From Phorcus lineatus (Eukaryota > Mollusca > Gastropoda > Trochida > Trochidae), in contig OV121087.1 of assembly GCA_921293015.1 (NCBI GenBank), forward strand, positions 36,873,235 through 36,937,234: 64,000 nucleotides of DNA, given 5' to 3'. The translations under genes were made by a program, and so were the position numbers. Shown here in pieces: positions 38,034 through 48,163 of the stretch. Position 1 is the first letter of the stretch. Each line of letters opens with the position of its first letter. The notes beneath the pieces were generated by a model. The model did not search any database and was not told the origin of the DNA. It saw only the letters and a list, made by a program, of their open reading frames with translations.

Positions 38034-38180
38034 TGTACACGATTTTATTGATATTCAACTTCTATATTAACAGATTTGCGACGTTTCGGTATAGCTCATG
38101 CATGAAAACGGTATAAGGAGGTATAGCGAAACGTCGCAAATCTGTTAATAAAGAAGTTGATGACAATAAAATCGTGTACT
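38034..38180. repeat. 147-bp hairpin element with flanking 12-bp direct repeat
   Basis: Arms of about 60 bp run from GTACACGATTTTATTG on the left to CAATAAAATCGTGTAC on the right, and both contain CAGATTTGCGACGTTTCG or its complement. GATTAGCTTATA occurs at 37991-38002 and 38182-38193, flanking the element. GAAACGTCGCAAATCTGTTA on the right arm resembles the 3' half of a hammerhead core, as in the repeat at 15794-15830. It may be a Penelope-like element end in inverted pair. Confidence 0.65.
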
Positions 38181-38499
38181 GGATTAGCTTATAGTTCATA
38201 AGGAAATCAAACGGGTTTGATTGAAGACTGATAATATGTTTACCTTGAAGGAGGGTAAATCAATGAACACCTCGCAATAGATTAATACATTAAGTTTTTT
38301 AGCATTAACGGTAATTAAAGGCTTTCAAGCGTTGACAAGGACGGGGCTTAATCTATCAAACATAATGATTACACCGTGTTATAAAAAGTTACACCTTTGC
38401 AAGTTAAGTTATAGTTACAGTATTACTCCCTATTAAAGACATCGCATGATCCATCTCAATCAAATTCTCTTGTCCTAATATACCAATATATAACGCGAC

Positions 38500-38800
38500 A
38501 CTTTCACAGGGCGTTGTCCCTAACCATAACCGGTTTAACGGAAACAGTTCACCGGCGCTCCTTACACAGACTATATAGCGACAATACACATTGAAAGCGG
38601 AATTGTGGTGTAGGGAGCTTTGGCGACTGTCGTGTAAACAGCGGTAAAACCAATAAAGCGACACTGCACAGTCCAATTGCTGTCACAGTCAGGTTGACCT
38701 AGCTTCGTCTGCAACCATCAAGGTATTTGAGCAAATTTCAGGTACGTGCAGTAATTGATACAGTTTCATTCTAAACAAGTTGTTGGTATTTGTATATGGT
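38500..38800 (+). promoter_or_regulatory. Candidate promoter/first exon of calponin paralogue B
   Basis: This is the partner of the block at 25253-25545. AACCATAACCGGTTTA, GGAGCTTTGGCGACTGTC, GTAAAACCAATAAAGCGACA and GGTTGACCTAGC are held in common order. The candidate splice donor GTACGTG follows 38741. It lies about 5.3 kb before the ATG of paralogue B, against 2.5 kb in paralogue A. Upstream TATA-like strings (GTTATAAAAAG near 38380; ATATATAACG near 38490) are not placed alike in A. Transcript data are needed to choose between promoter and repeat. Confidence 0.4.
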
Positions 38801-39349
38801 TTATATGATTGAAAGAGAACGTGTCATATTAACTGGTATATAAAAAACGCCCATTTCTGTTCGATTCATAAATCACATGTGGTTTTAAGCGTAGACGCCA
38901 TTTTCACATCTATTCACATATAAAGAATTTGAAAATCGCGTATTTAACGAGAGTCAACTGTCTTTTTCAGACATCTTTCCTTTGCTTTGTCAAAATACAT
39001 TTATCTTTTGACAAATATTTTCTTAGCCATTCCCCCACGGCAAATATCTCCATCGTGTCAAACAGGAATCTTAAAGATAAAAATGCTTTTAACTTAGTTA
39101 CGCCCTGGTGAGATAAATGCTACATGTAGTTCGAATGCGATATTGTGTCTTAAATATTTCTTGTTCGGTGCGGATTATCTCCTATTGCAACAACTTTACT
39201 TTGCAATTTAACTAACACCATCCCTTCATTACACAAATTGGGGATTAAGTGGTTTTAGCACGCAGAGAGTTAAATCTAAATGGTTGCAACACTATCGGTT
39301 GACTTTTAATTTATGTTCTAAATGTTTGTTCGTCTGTGATGGGCAAGCA

Positions 39350-39545
39350 TTGGTTTTAGACTACAATACCTATTATTGTATCTGCTATGTCATTCACATA
39401 AACAATGAAAAGAAAAGGACCTACAACTGATCCCTGAGGAATCCATGCTTTCAACTCTAAATGGTTATTGAAAATAGGATCAACATATGACGCATGTCAA
39501 TCCATCAAAATAAGAAAGAGTGAGGGATTTCAAGGATCTGGGGAA
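39350..39545 (-). mobile_element. LINE reverse-transcriptase relic
   Basis: Translated on the minus strand, the piece gives KAWIPQGSVVGPFLFIVYVN followed by DIAD. This is the conserved PQGS..GP.LF..Y.ND block before the RT catalytic YADD region of Jockey/CR1-type LINEs. No longer frame remains, so it is a dead fragment. Confidence 0.75.
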
Positions 39546-39789
39546 TTTAAAAAAAATATGAACTTAAGACGTTTCGTAGTATGAGTATTTGAAACAAACT
39601 TTATATATGTTAATAAATTATGTATTCAAGTTTTTCTGATATTGAATGATTCAGTGTTATCGTTTTAAAACGTTTTAAACAACATACAATTTTGACCATT
39701 ATACCTAGACGCAGTGTCATCGTATTCACCACATATTTGTGTACTAACGTCATACATACATCTGTCAACCTGACATATATAATCACGTT

Positions 39790-39929
39790 GTACTAATCAG
39801 TTTCAACGACAGCTTACATCTGTTGCATACAAGTGGCTAGATGCTATCCCCGACAGCAGGGCATCCGGCTAGGTCGTGAACTATTCAATGATTCAGGGAT
39901 GACCCACTTGTGTTGAATTGAATTGAATT
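39790..39929 (+). repeat. Possible retroelement 3' end with (TTGAA)n tail
   Basis: A GC-richer stretch (GCTATCCCCGACAGCAGGGC) is followed by TTGAATTGAATTGAATT at about 39913-39929. A short tandem tail of this kind is common at the 3' ends of some LINEs and SINEs. No coding sequence supports it. Confidence 0.3.
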
Positions 39930-42900
39930 ATTTGCACAAATGAACCCACAAATAGAAACTATGTTGTAACTTTCAATTGCGGGGTGTAGGTTTCCCAAAT
40001 ACTACCGTCATGCATAAATGACTTTGAAATTCTATTTGTAATATTTGTCATGGTCTAAATTTAAAACATCTATTCAAAAATATATTTTGTTTCCATGACT
40101 ATTTAAGTCTATTTAAGCATAAAGGTATCGCTAATAGTTTCCTGGGTGTGAGCTTCCGTTGAATTCATATGACGCGGTTGCTTTTTCGTGGAAATACTGT
40201 TACTCTGTAGCCTTTAAAATATTTCTAAAAAAATTAAAACCATACATTTTAATCATATTTTCATTTAGGGACTAGCATATACAGATATTTTGCTTGAGGT
40301 GGTTTATGTATTTTTTCGGTATCGTTTGATATACGTTTAGGTTTTGATGTGGATTTTAAAGGCGTAATCTTTTGGGTGTTTCTTCACAAATTAATAGCGG
40401 TAACGTCCCGAAAGAGTTGACGGATGGGCATAGGCATATCGCTTGACACTCCCGATATATCGATTGATCAATGCAACTCTCAAAGTCATTATCCTTATAC
40501 AATATTCTAGCTTCAATTGAGTCAATATTACCTTTTTATATCTCGATCTAAATATAAGTGCAGTGACTTGAAAGAGGTGTGCAAATACTTTCTATGCTAG
40601 GAGTACAGTGTGACCTAGAGGTGTTCTATTCAATGATATATAGCCTTTTCTAAATAGATCATTTAATATACAAAAATGCGCATGCGCTTGACCTCGTTCC
40701 GGTCTATTTGTTTTCTATCTACAACATGTTTTTACTTCGTTGTCCTCCTTTTACTTCTGACCATACCAACGTGCGAACAATGAAATATAAATTTGCATTT
40801 ATGATAATAATGATAATGATATGAAACTTGATATTAAGATTTAGAGTCAAAATTATAATACCAACCATAGAATGAATTTTCGTAGTTTCTGTTGTGAACA
40901 GCAAAGCATGAATGAACCTTTTATAAAATGCACTCACGTGAAACTTATCAATGACGTAGGGTTATGTAACCAACTTTTATAAATGTATTAAATTTGTGTG
41001 ATAACATTCCTGGATGAACTCTGGTGGTTATGTTAGTCAAAAGATATGAGACTGTCTCTTTGTGATGTTAGCGAAAAACTTTTAAAATATCCATATTATT
41101 AAGTTCCTAACCATTTGTCTATTTGGCTGAGCTTTAGTTTTTTATCATGTTAATGCCGTGCTCTGATAGTCATATGCTAAATGACAAATGGTGTTTAATA
41201 TGGTACATAAGGCATGTTTCACCGCGTTATACTTGCAGTATATCCGATACAGGGAGTTATTTAGAACTGCTTGGGAGAAATACTTCTCTACAATAGCTAC
41301 AGAGTTTTGAAGGAAAATTTAATAAAGGTAATTGTCTTTTTCTCAATATTTTGCAAAGGAAAAGTTTTGTTTGACATTCATTGATAACCTTACGCGAAGC
41401 TTTAAAGACACGCACTGTGTGGAGTAACCGTTAATTGAATGCATTTACCTTTAGAAAAGTGATAACATTGGCAGTGTAGAGAATAATTACAAGATGTCTC
41501 TCAAATAGTATATCCCAAGACACTTAATTTTGGATTAACTTACATAAATTTATTTACGTAATTAAATCTAAGACAATCCCTGGATTTTAACTTCCAGATT
41601 TAAATCTTTCGTTCCTACACCCCGATTTCACTGCGCCTCTAAGAATAGGAATTGCCTTCCTTTGTCCTCTCATATATGTCCCAATATGACCCCAAGTTGT
41701 AATAATACTCTACTTGGGTTACTCACCACGTGCGGTAAGCGTCACACCCAGTTTGACATACATGTGTGTGAGATAATTCAAATTCTAGGCAAGTTCTCAG
41801 CTTCTAAAACTCTCTCAAGGGAGATAACTCGTGGCCGGTGAATCAGAAGCATCTACATGTATATATGTACCCTGGTGTTTGTTCATACAGGAACGTTTAA
41901 CTACTTGCGAAGTTAATTAACCCTCTTAAATCAATATTTACGTTTCTTTAAGTTTCAATATATGTTTGCCATTTGAATTGACTACAAAGGAAATAAAGTT
42001 TGATGCGTCACGTGGGTGATAATGGTGATATTTCTTGCACCGCATTTTTTGCAATAAAGAAGTCAAATATCCATTTAAATGTTCTCCTTTGATACTAAAT
42101 GATATTCTTCAATATGAACAATCGCACACTATCTTTTATAATGGAGACAATGATTCTTTTAAAAAGCAGTTGTTCAAACTATTGAAATGAAAACAGACGC
42201 AATCATTCCTAGAGAGACTGTCTCGCGATATAGATACAATATCAAACGACAGCGATCCAACTTCGATAGAATTAATAACCCTAGGCCTAAAATTTTAACG
42301 CAAGGTAATTTGATCTCATCATGAGCATGGTCTGATTGATATAATGACTCATGTTAAAAGTAACGAGAGTAATACATATCATATGTGCATATGTGCAAGT
42401 ATAAATATTGCAAAGACGCCAATCATACGAAACTTAAGGAGAACCATCAACCTGGCTTGTGTCTTATATGAGAACAAAATTACAAAAGTATTTAAAAAAG
42501 CAAGTAAAAATGATAGCTTTTGGAAAAGTGTCATAAACCTTTTTGAAAAACGATTGTATAAACCTGTACCGTCTCGTTTAATTATTATATCCAATCATAG
42601 TACATGTATACAATGTACGTGCTCTGATACTGTTCTCTATAATGAACATAAGAGAACGACATTAGACAAGGTTTTCGTTTCATGCCTATATATGACATTT
42701 GCCAACGATTGTCATGATGTCAGTTCACATTATAACTTGTGAAGTTGTGAAAAGCTTCTATCATATTGCATTTCTGAAAAACGAAAAAAATCCCTCGATT
42801 CTCTTTCGATGAATATATGCCCTCGTCCTAACATCCTAGCTTTATAAATCAAATGTGTAATCATAATCTAGCTAAAGTCATATTTTTATACCACCGAAAT

Positions 42901-44092
42901 ACTGAAACAATTAAGAAGTGACATTTAGTGGTCTCTATGTAAAACTACAACTGGGAAATATTCATCCAGTGCATTTAAGCCACGCCCAGTTTGGCACATG
43001 TTCGCGGTTATTCGATGTACAGTAGTTTCATTTAGACAAGGACGCTATTTCCGTTCTAACGTGCACCCTTTTGTTGGTGAATAGTTGACAGTTAGCGCTT
43101 GATGAATACGTCTTTCATATAAGGGCATATTACCATATGGAGAGTTTCCGTCTTAATATTTCTGCATTGTAAGACAAGGAGGGGGTCATGTCAAATAGTT
43201 TATGCATCGCTCCGGTTGACTAATAAAATGAGAAAAGGGAGCGGAGAGGTCAAGGGTATCGAATATTTTACTCTGCGCCGAGGATTGTTTTAATAAACAA
43301 ATTAACAATTCCTATATTAAAAAATGTTGCATTTGTATTCCACATGTAAATGTCCTAATATACATAACAATTAAGTCTTAGGGTTCTGATTATCTTAACA
43401 ATTATGATTGCGTAACTCTACGTATCGCACGTCCTCACTTCGCCCACACTAGTATCAACAACAATCGGCGCCCGAGCTCGCGTCGTATTGCATGCCCTCA
43501 TTTCGCCTACACTATTGACAAAATTATCTTCGCCAAGTCTCACGTTGTGCATGTACTGTATGGCCCGTGTATATGATATATCACATGTGTGCATTTGAAC
43601 GTTTTTAAAGTTTTATTGGAATGAGAAGAGATCCATGTTTTGAGGAACAACGACTTCGAAGACCGTTTAGTCGTACGCCATCTTCGAGTTGGGCCGTTGT
43701 TGTTAACGATCAGCTTCCCCCGCAAGACATATCTCGCACCAGTCTGTATCACTGTCAGACTTAAACCTATTTGCATCGCGCCGAAATTTGTGTTTTGTAT
43801 ATAGCGCCCTCATTTGGTAGGACTATCAAGCTCAGCTGCAGTATACTGGAGAGGCGGCACAGTTGAGTTGAAGAAATCCAATTCATTTAATTAGCGAGCG
43901 ATTTAGCATGGCGCGATTTATGGTTTGTTTTGAAAGTTGATTAGCTATGCAGTTCGATACATGTTCAAATCACCTATCAATTTTTAGATTGAAAGTTACC
44001 CGTTTTAAAAAAAAAATTATTTTTTCAAATAATGCTTCACCATGTTCTAGGTCTAATCTTGCTTATGTTTTCATTACAGTAAAAACCTAAAG

Positions 44093-47000
44093 ATGGCAAA
44101 CAGACCAAAGGGATACGGAATGACCGCCGAGCTGGCACAAAAGGTAATTGACGAAACTATATAACGATGTAGATAACGTGTCATTCTAATGAAAACTATG
44201 TACAATGTTAAATGTCACACTACTACGTAGAACGTTATTTTTATGTTTTATTTGATCAGTAATAGTTGAAGCAAAATGTATTTATTTATTTTAGGGTAAA
44301 ATATTTCAGTCCCCATCCCGATCATTTGTTGGTGCAGAAAACGACGTCACGTATTAAGCGCAAACATCGTGCCATTAATTCAGTGTGAACGCCTTAAGAT
44401 ACTACGTGATAATGAAATGGATTGAGAATCATAAACGGCGTTTGTGCGTTCGTTTTATTCTCTTTTATGATTAAAAACGATTGTTTGGCAATTGATAACA
44501 TTTGTTGTCCCTTTCGTTAGATCCTATATTTACATTTCATTACGTGCTACAGAACCTTAAAATGGGTTAAACGCCTCATTTGAATGTATGTCATCAATGA
44601 AAATCTCCTCTTTGTTTGATATAGAAAGATGCCAAATATGACGAAAATCTCGCGGCTGAAGCAATGCAGTGGATATCCGCCATAACAGGCGAGGATTTAC
44701 CCGGGGTATGTATTATTGTTGTTATCATCATCATCATCATCATCATCATTATTATTATTATCATTATTAATCAACTTCATTTTTTTGAAGTCCTGAAAAT
44801 ATTGGATGTCATTATTTTGCACTTTTTACATTATGATGGAAATTCGCCTATGAAACTTTGGTCGCACGTTTTTTTCCGTCGAGGCGACGTTCAGTTTAAC
44901 ATCTAATTTTCTACTGAATATGGTTGTAACGAAAATTGTATGTGGCTAGATTAACATCTCATTTATTACTAAATACGATTGTAACAAAAAATGTACGTGG
45001 CTAGACTTTACTGTAAAATTATGCATTAGCGTCATTTTGTTTTTTAATTGTCATCATTCTCACATTTTGTCTAATGCATTGTTAAAGATCCTTTGTTTAT
45101 CTTGGATATATGAACTATTGTTATGCCTACTGATCCAGTATAAAATATTTAACGTAAGTTTAACGTAAATGTTAAACATTTCCTTCGTTTGTGATATTGT
45201 GTGTTCATATAGAGCTGTGATAGTATAAGCGTATTCTTAAGACTTTAACAAATTTGATATATCTTTTTATGTTTCTAGACATCGCAAGATGCTGTCCATG
45301 ACCACCTAAAAAACGGACAGGTTTTATGCAAGTGAGTATTCATCAATGTTCGCTGCCACCGACCTTCGGTCCGTCGTCAATTATCTTTTTCCATTTTCGA
45401 CTTCTTGAGAAATGCTGCCCTTTCAAAGCTTTATTTCCTGGGGACGTACCGTGTACCCAGGGGGTCAAAGATTTTACTTCTGTTCTCCCCTCACTCAAAT
45501 ACAGACCCTTGCAGAATTAGTTACCTGAAAACCGCTATATATCTGAATGCATTCTGAGTGCAATCTGAATGCATTCGACCGCAATGAGACAGGTAAAGAT
45601 ATATCCACTGTATAGGCCTTGCAGGCATTCTCCCTGAAAAATATAGTCGATTTCGTCTCCAAACCATCTAAAAATGCTAAAATGTTCATAATACCATCTT
45701 GTTAGACGGAGACACCTTTTTATAAATTCATTTTCCTAGTTCTAAAATAAAGGCTTGGCAGGGGTGTAATTTAACTCGAGATCAGCACGTTGTTGTGTAT
45801 TGGTGTAAGCATTTTCGCAAATATTTTAGATTAGAGGGTTAATGGATGATAGAGAGCAGCCTCGAATCATCCGTGTGACTCGTATATATCTAAAAGATAT
45901 TTATTACATGTTGTAAACCTATAATTTTATTTGTAAATCTTTAAACGCACTAGTGCACACCAATATTTCGTAAACACAACGAATGCACAGATACTGCATA
46001 TCTCTCGATATTATTAAAGATCCTCACTCAAGTAATCTACCTCGTAAGTTATTTAACAATATTTACGTTTTAAGGTAGTAAAGTTGATTTTTAAAGACCG
46101 GAAGTATTTAATGCAATGTAACTTTAAATCCGCATGAACTACGATATCGGAAATATTAAGATTTTGCTTAAAGCTTTGCGAAAACGGCAATAGCAATGCT
46201 AATGCTGTGTTATTAAATCGGTTTATTGACAACATTGCTTTCATAAAACATAATTCATTCTTTGTTCTCAGTTCAGAGTTTAGGTAAATTCAACAGCTGC
46301 ACATAATGCTAGTTCAGCCGCGTTCAACTGTCTATAATTTATCCGTTTTGAGCACAGCTAACCATAGATTTTTTATATGTCCAAGCCGACAGCGGCTGTC
46401 TAAATCTTTTCATTGTTGATTGCAGGTCAAATGTAAAGAATTTTAAGTATTTCATTGTTTCGATAGAAAGCTTAAGTGAATGCATAAGTCCTCTTAACCC
46501 TTAAAATAGCCAATTTAAATAGTAAAATCGTGCACTAGTGCCTTTAAACTCAGGTAGTAAATGGAATTCACAGCACAAGAGGACATAAATGATCACAGTA
46601 TAAGGCATGTACTCCAAAACGTCGGAAAAAATAAAGAAATTCTCCATTAAATCTTGTACTTCTCAGTGACATTTTACTCTTAACTACCCTTTTCTTTGTC
46701 TGCACTTTTGTATATATGTATCTCATCTCTATATGTTTCCGTGTATTTTTATATGTATATTTATATATATTGTGTCCATATTATATATGTAAGCAATGTA
46801 CATAGGAGAGGGTTTCACTTAGTTGGATTACTTGTACCCAATCCTTTCTCTTGAATAAATATGTTTAAATCAAATCATAAAATCTTGCTATCTTGAGGAT
46901 ATAAACTGTTGTAAAAAAAATTCATCTTCTTCTTTTGTCATGATTTGAAATTTAAAATTTCAGGTTGATGAACGGATTGAAACCAGGCTCAATCAAGAAA

Positions 47001-48163
47001 GTTAACACGAGCACAATGGCCTTCAAGATGATGGAGAATATCAACCAATTCCTAACGGCTGCCGAAGGTTACGGGGCTCACACGGCTGACATGTTTCAGA
47101 CAGTCGACCTCTACGAGAAACAGAACATGCCTCAAGTAATCAACGGAATCCACGCCCTGGGCAGAGCTGTAAGTAAAGTTAAATTTTATTTTTTCTCTTT
47201 AAGTGGCATTTTAGAAGTTGGTTTGATGAGGAAAAGCTTAACAGCAAAAAGAAATTTAAGAAATAGGAAATTTATTGATTTACAACTTCTTTATTGCAAA
47301 GAGATGACGATGTTAACATGTTCATGAATTTCTCATCTCTTTGCAATAAAGAAGTTGTAAATTCATTTGTTTCATATTTCTACAAGTTTTCATTTTGTCG
47401 CAATGTAAGATTAATATTTGTTGTAAAGACCAAGGTTCTGCTTGAGATTGCCCTTGATAATCTTCTTATTAAATTTAATGTTTTTGAAACTGTGCTTCTC
47501 AGACCTGATCTTTCGTCTGTTTGACAAAATTTGAATCTCGTTTTGTTTTGGACTGTAGGAATATCTAGGACCAGGTCTCTTTTTAATACCGTTCTCCGTT
47601 CGACGCTAGAATTATTTGAGACCCGGTCTTTTTGGACTGTTTGAGACCCACCTTCTTTTTTACACTAGGGCTATTTTAGTCTAGTCATCTTTTTGAAGAC
47701 AAGGACTTTTTTAGAGTAGGCATGTTTAGGACACTAGGACTATTTGAGACCTATGGAAGCAGCATCGGGGACAAGGTCAGTGGAGACGCACGAATAGGTC
47801 AATGTCCAATGAAGTCTAGATCTGCGACACAGATTTGGGCACTGACGTCTTTCGACACTGGACGTTTTTATATCTATGTTAGCTTTATCTGTGATAAATA
47901 TTTTCGTGTTATGGAAACGTCGTCATCTGATACTTTAAGAATGTAGGGCCATCGCATCTAATGATACCCTTTGTTTACAGGCACAAAAGAATGGTTTCAG
48001 TGGTCCCACGCTTGGCGTAAAGGAAGCCCAGGCCAATAAAAGGGAGTTCACAGAAGAACAAAGGAGGGCCGGCGATGGCATTATTGGCCTGCAAGCTGGT
48101 AGCAATAAGGGAGCCTCGCAGGCTGGTCTCAACATGGGCAAGACCCGGATGATCTTGGACTAA
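44093..48163 (+). CDS. Calponin/transgelin-family protein, paralogue B (full length)
   Basis: This is a myophilin/Mp20/transgelin-type actin-associated protein. Coding exons are 44093-44143, 44625-44705, 45279-45331, 46964-47168 and 47981-48163 (TAA), totalling 190 residues, the usual family size. It starts MANRPKGYGMTAELAQK. The CH domain follows (YDENLAAEAMQWI, NGQVLCKLMNGLKPGSI, FKMMENINQFL, MFQTVDLYEKQNM, VINGIHALGRA). The last exon holds a single calponin-like repeat, GIIGLQAGSNKGASQAGLN, near the C-terminus ILD. Exon 1 begins at an acceptor 13 nt before the ATG, so the 5' UTR is split. Intron 3 holds a TTAA MITE and intron 4 a hairpin and a degenerate repeat. AATAAA at 48743-48748 is a plausible polyadenylation signal. 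Confidence 0.96.
44718..44772. repeat. (ATC/ATT)n microsatellite after exon 2 of paralogue B
   Basis: It begins about 15-20 bp after the donor and occupies the same intron position as the (ATC)n run in paralogue A, which suggests it predates their duplication. Confidence 0.8.
45941..46547. mobile_element. TTAA-flanked MITE, GCACTAGTGCAC family, copy 1
   Basis: TTAA lies at 45941-45944 and 46544-46547. The terminal inverted repeats read ACGCACTAGTGCAC and GTGCACTAGTGCCT. A copy in the opposite orientation is at 60972-61605, and an old decayed copy lies at about 52770-53345. The internal text shared with the second copy includes AACGAATGCACAGATACTGC and CTCACTCAAGTAATCTACCT. It lies in intron 3 of paralogue B and has no transposase. 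Confidence 0.85.
46670..46880 (+). repeat. Probable LINE 3'-UTR fragment
   Basis: A T-rich stretch with repeated TATATAT/TATGTAT ends in TTTCTCTTGAATAAATATGTTTAAATC, resembling the polyadenylation end of a LINE. No coding part remains. It directly precedes exon 4 of paralogue B. Confidence 0.3.
47279..47361. repeat. Perfect 29-bp-arm hairpin in intron 4 of paralogue B
   Basis: The left arm 47279-47307 (TTTACAACTTCTTTATTGCA, then AAGAGATGA) is the exact reverse complement of 47333-47361, with a 25-nt loop. Perfect pairing suggests recent origin or gene conversion. The phrase TTTATTGATTTACAACT recurs at about 49165, so the sequence is part of a dispersed family. Confidence 0.85.
47560..47765. 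repeat. Degenerate repeat in intron 4 of paralogue B
   Basis: Loose repeats contain TTGAGACC, TCTTTTT and GACACTAGGACTATTT. It sits in the same intron as the GAGACTC repeat of paralogue A, and may be its diverged counterpart. Confidence 0.4.

Larger units (their letters stand above)
32633..44092. other. Calponin A-calponin B intergenic region
   Basis: No intact gene is seen in 11 kb. Contents are a 41-bp direct repeat pair (33698-34030), (ATT/ATC)n simple sequence (about 34370-34500), an inverted repeat (34789-34886), a TTAA element (about 35407-35851), a partial MITE end (about 36990-37082), two LINE RT relics (37136-37195 plus strand; 39350-39545 minus strand), a hairpin element (38034-38180), the candidate 5' block of calponin B (about 38500-38800), and a possible retroelement end with a (TTGAA)n tail (about 39790-39929). 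A 132-codon frame at 42344-42742 has no recognisable motif; I do not claim it as a gene. Confidence 0.55.

Noticed and set aside
42344..42742. 132-codon plus-strand frame
   Set aside because: No recognised motif, no splice or codon-use support, and AT-rich composition. It may be chance or a decayed repeat.
45326..45689. Frames after calponin B exon 3
   Set aside because: They begin inside the exon in the wrong frame or read intron sequence. No motif is seen.
46053..46244. 63-codon frame in intron 3 of calponin B
   Set aside because: It lies wholly within the GCACTAGTGCAC MITE and corresponds to a frame in its other copy near 61408.
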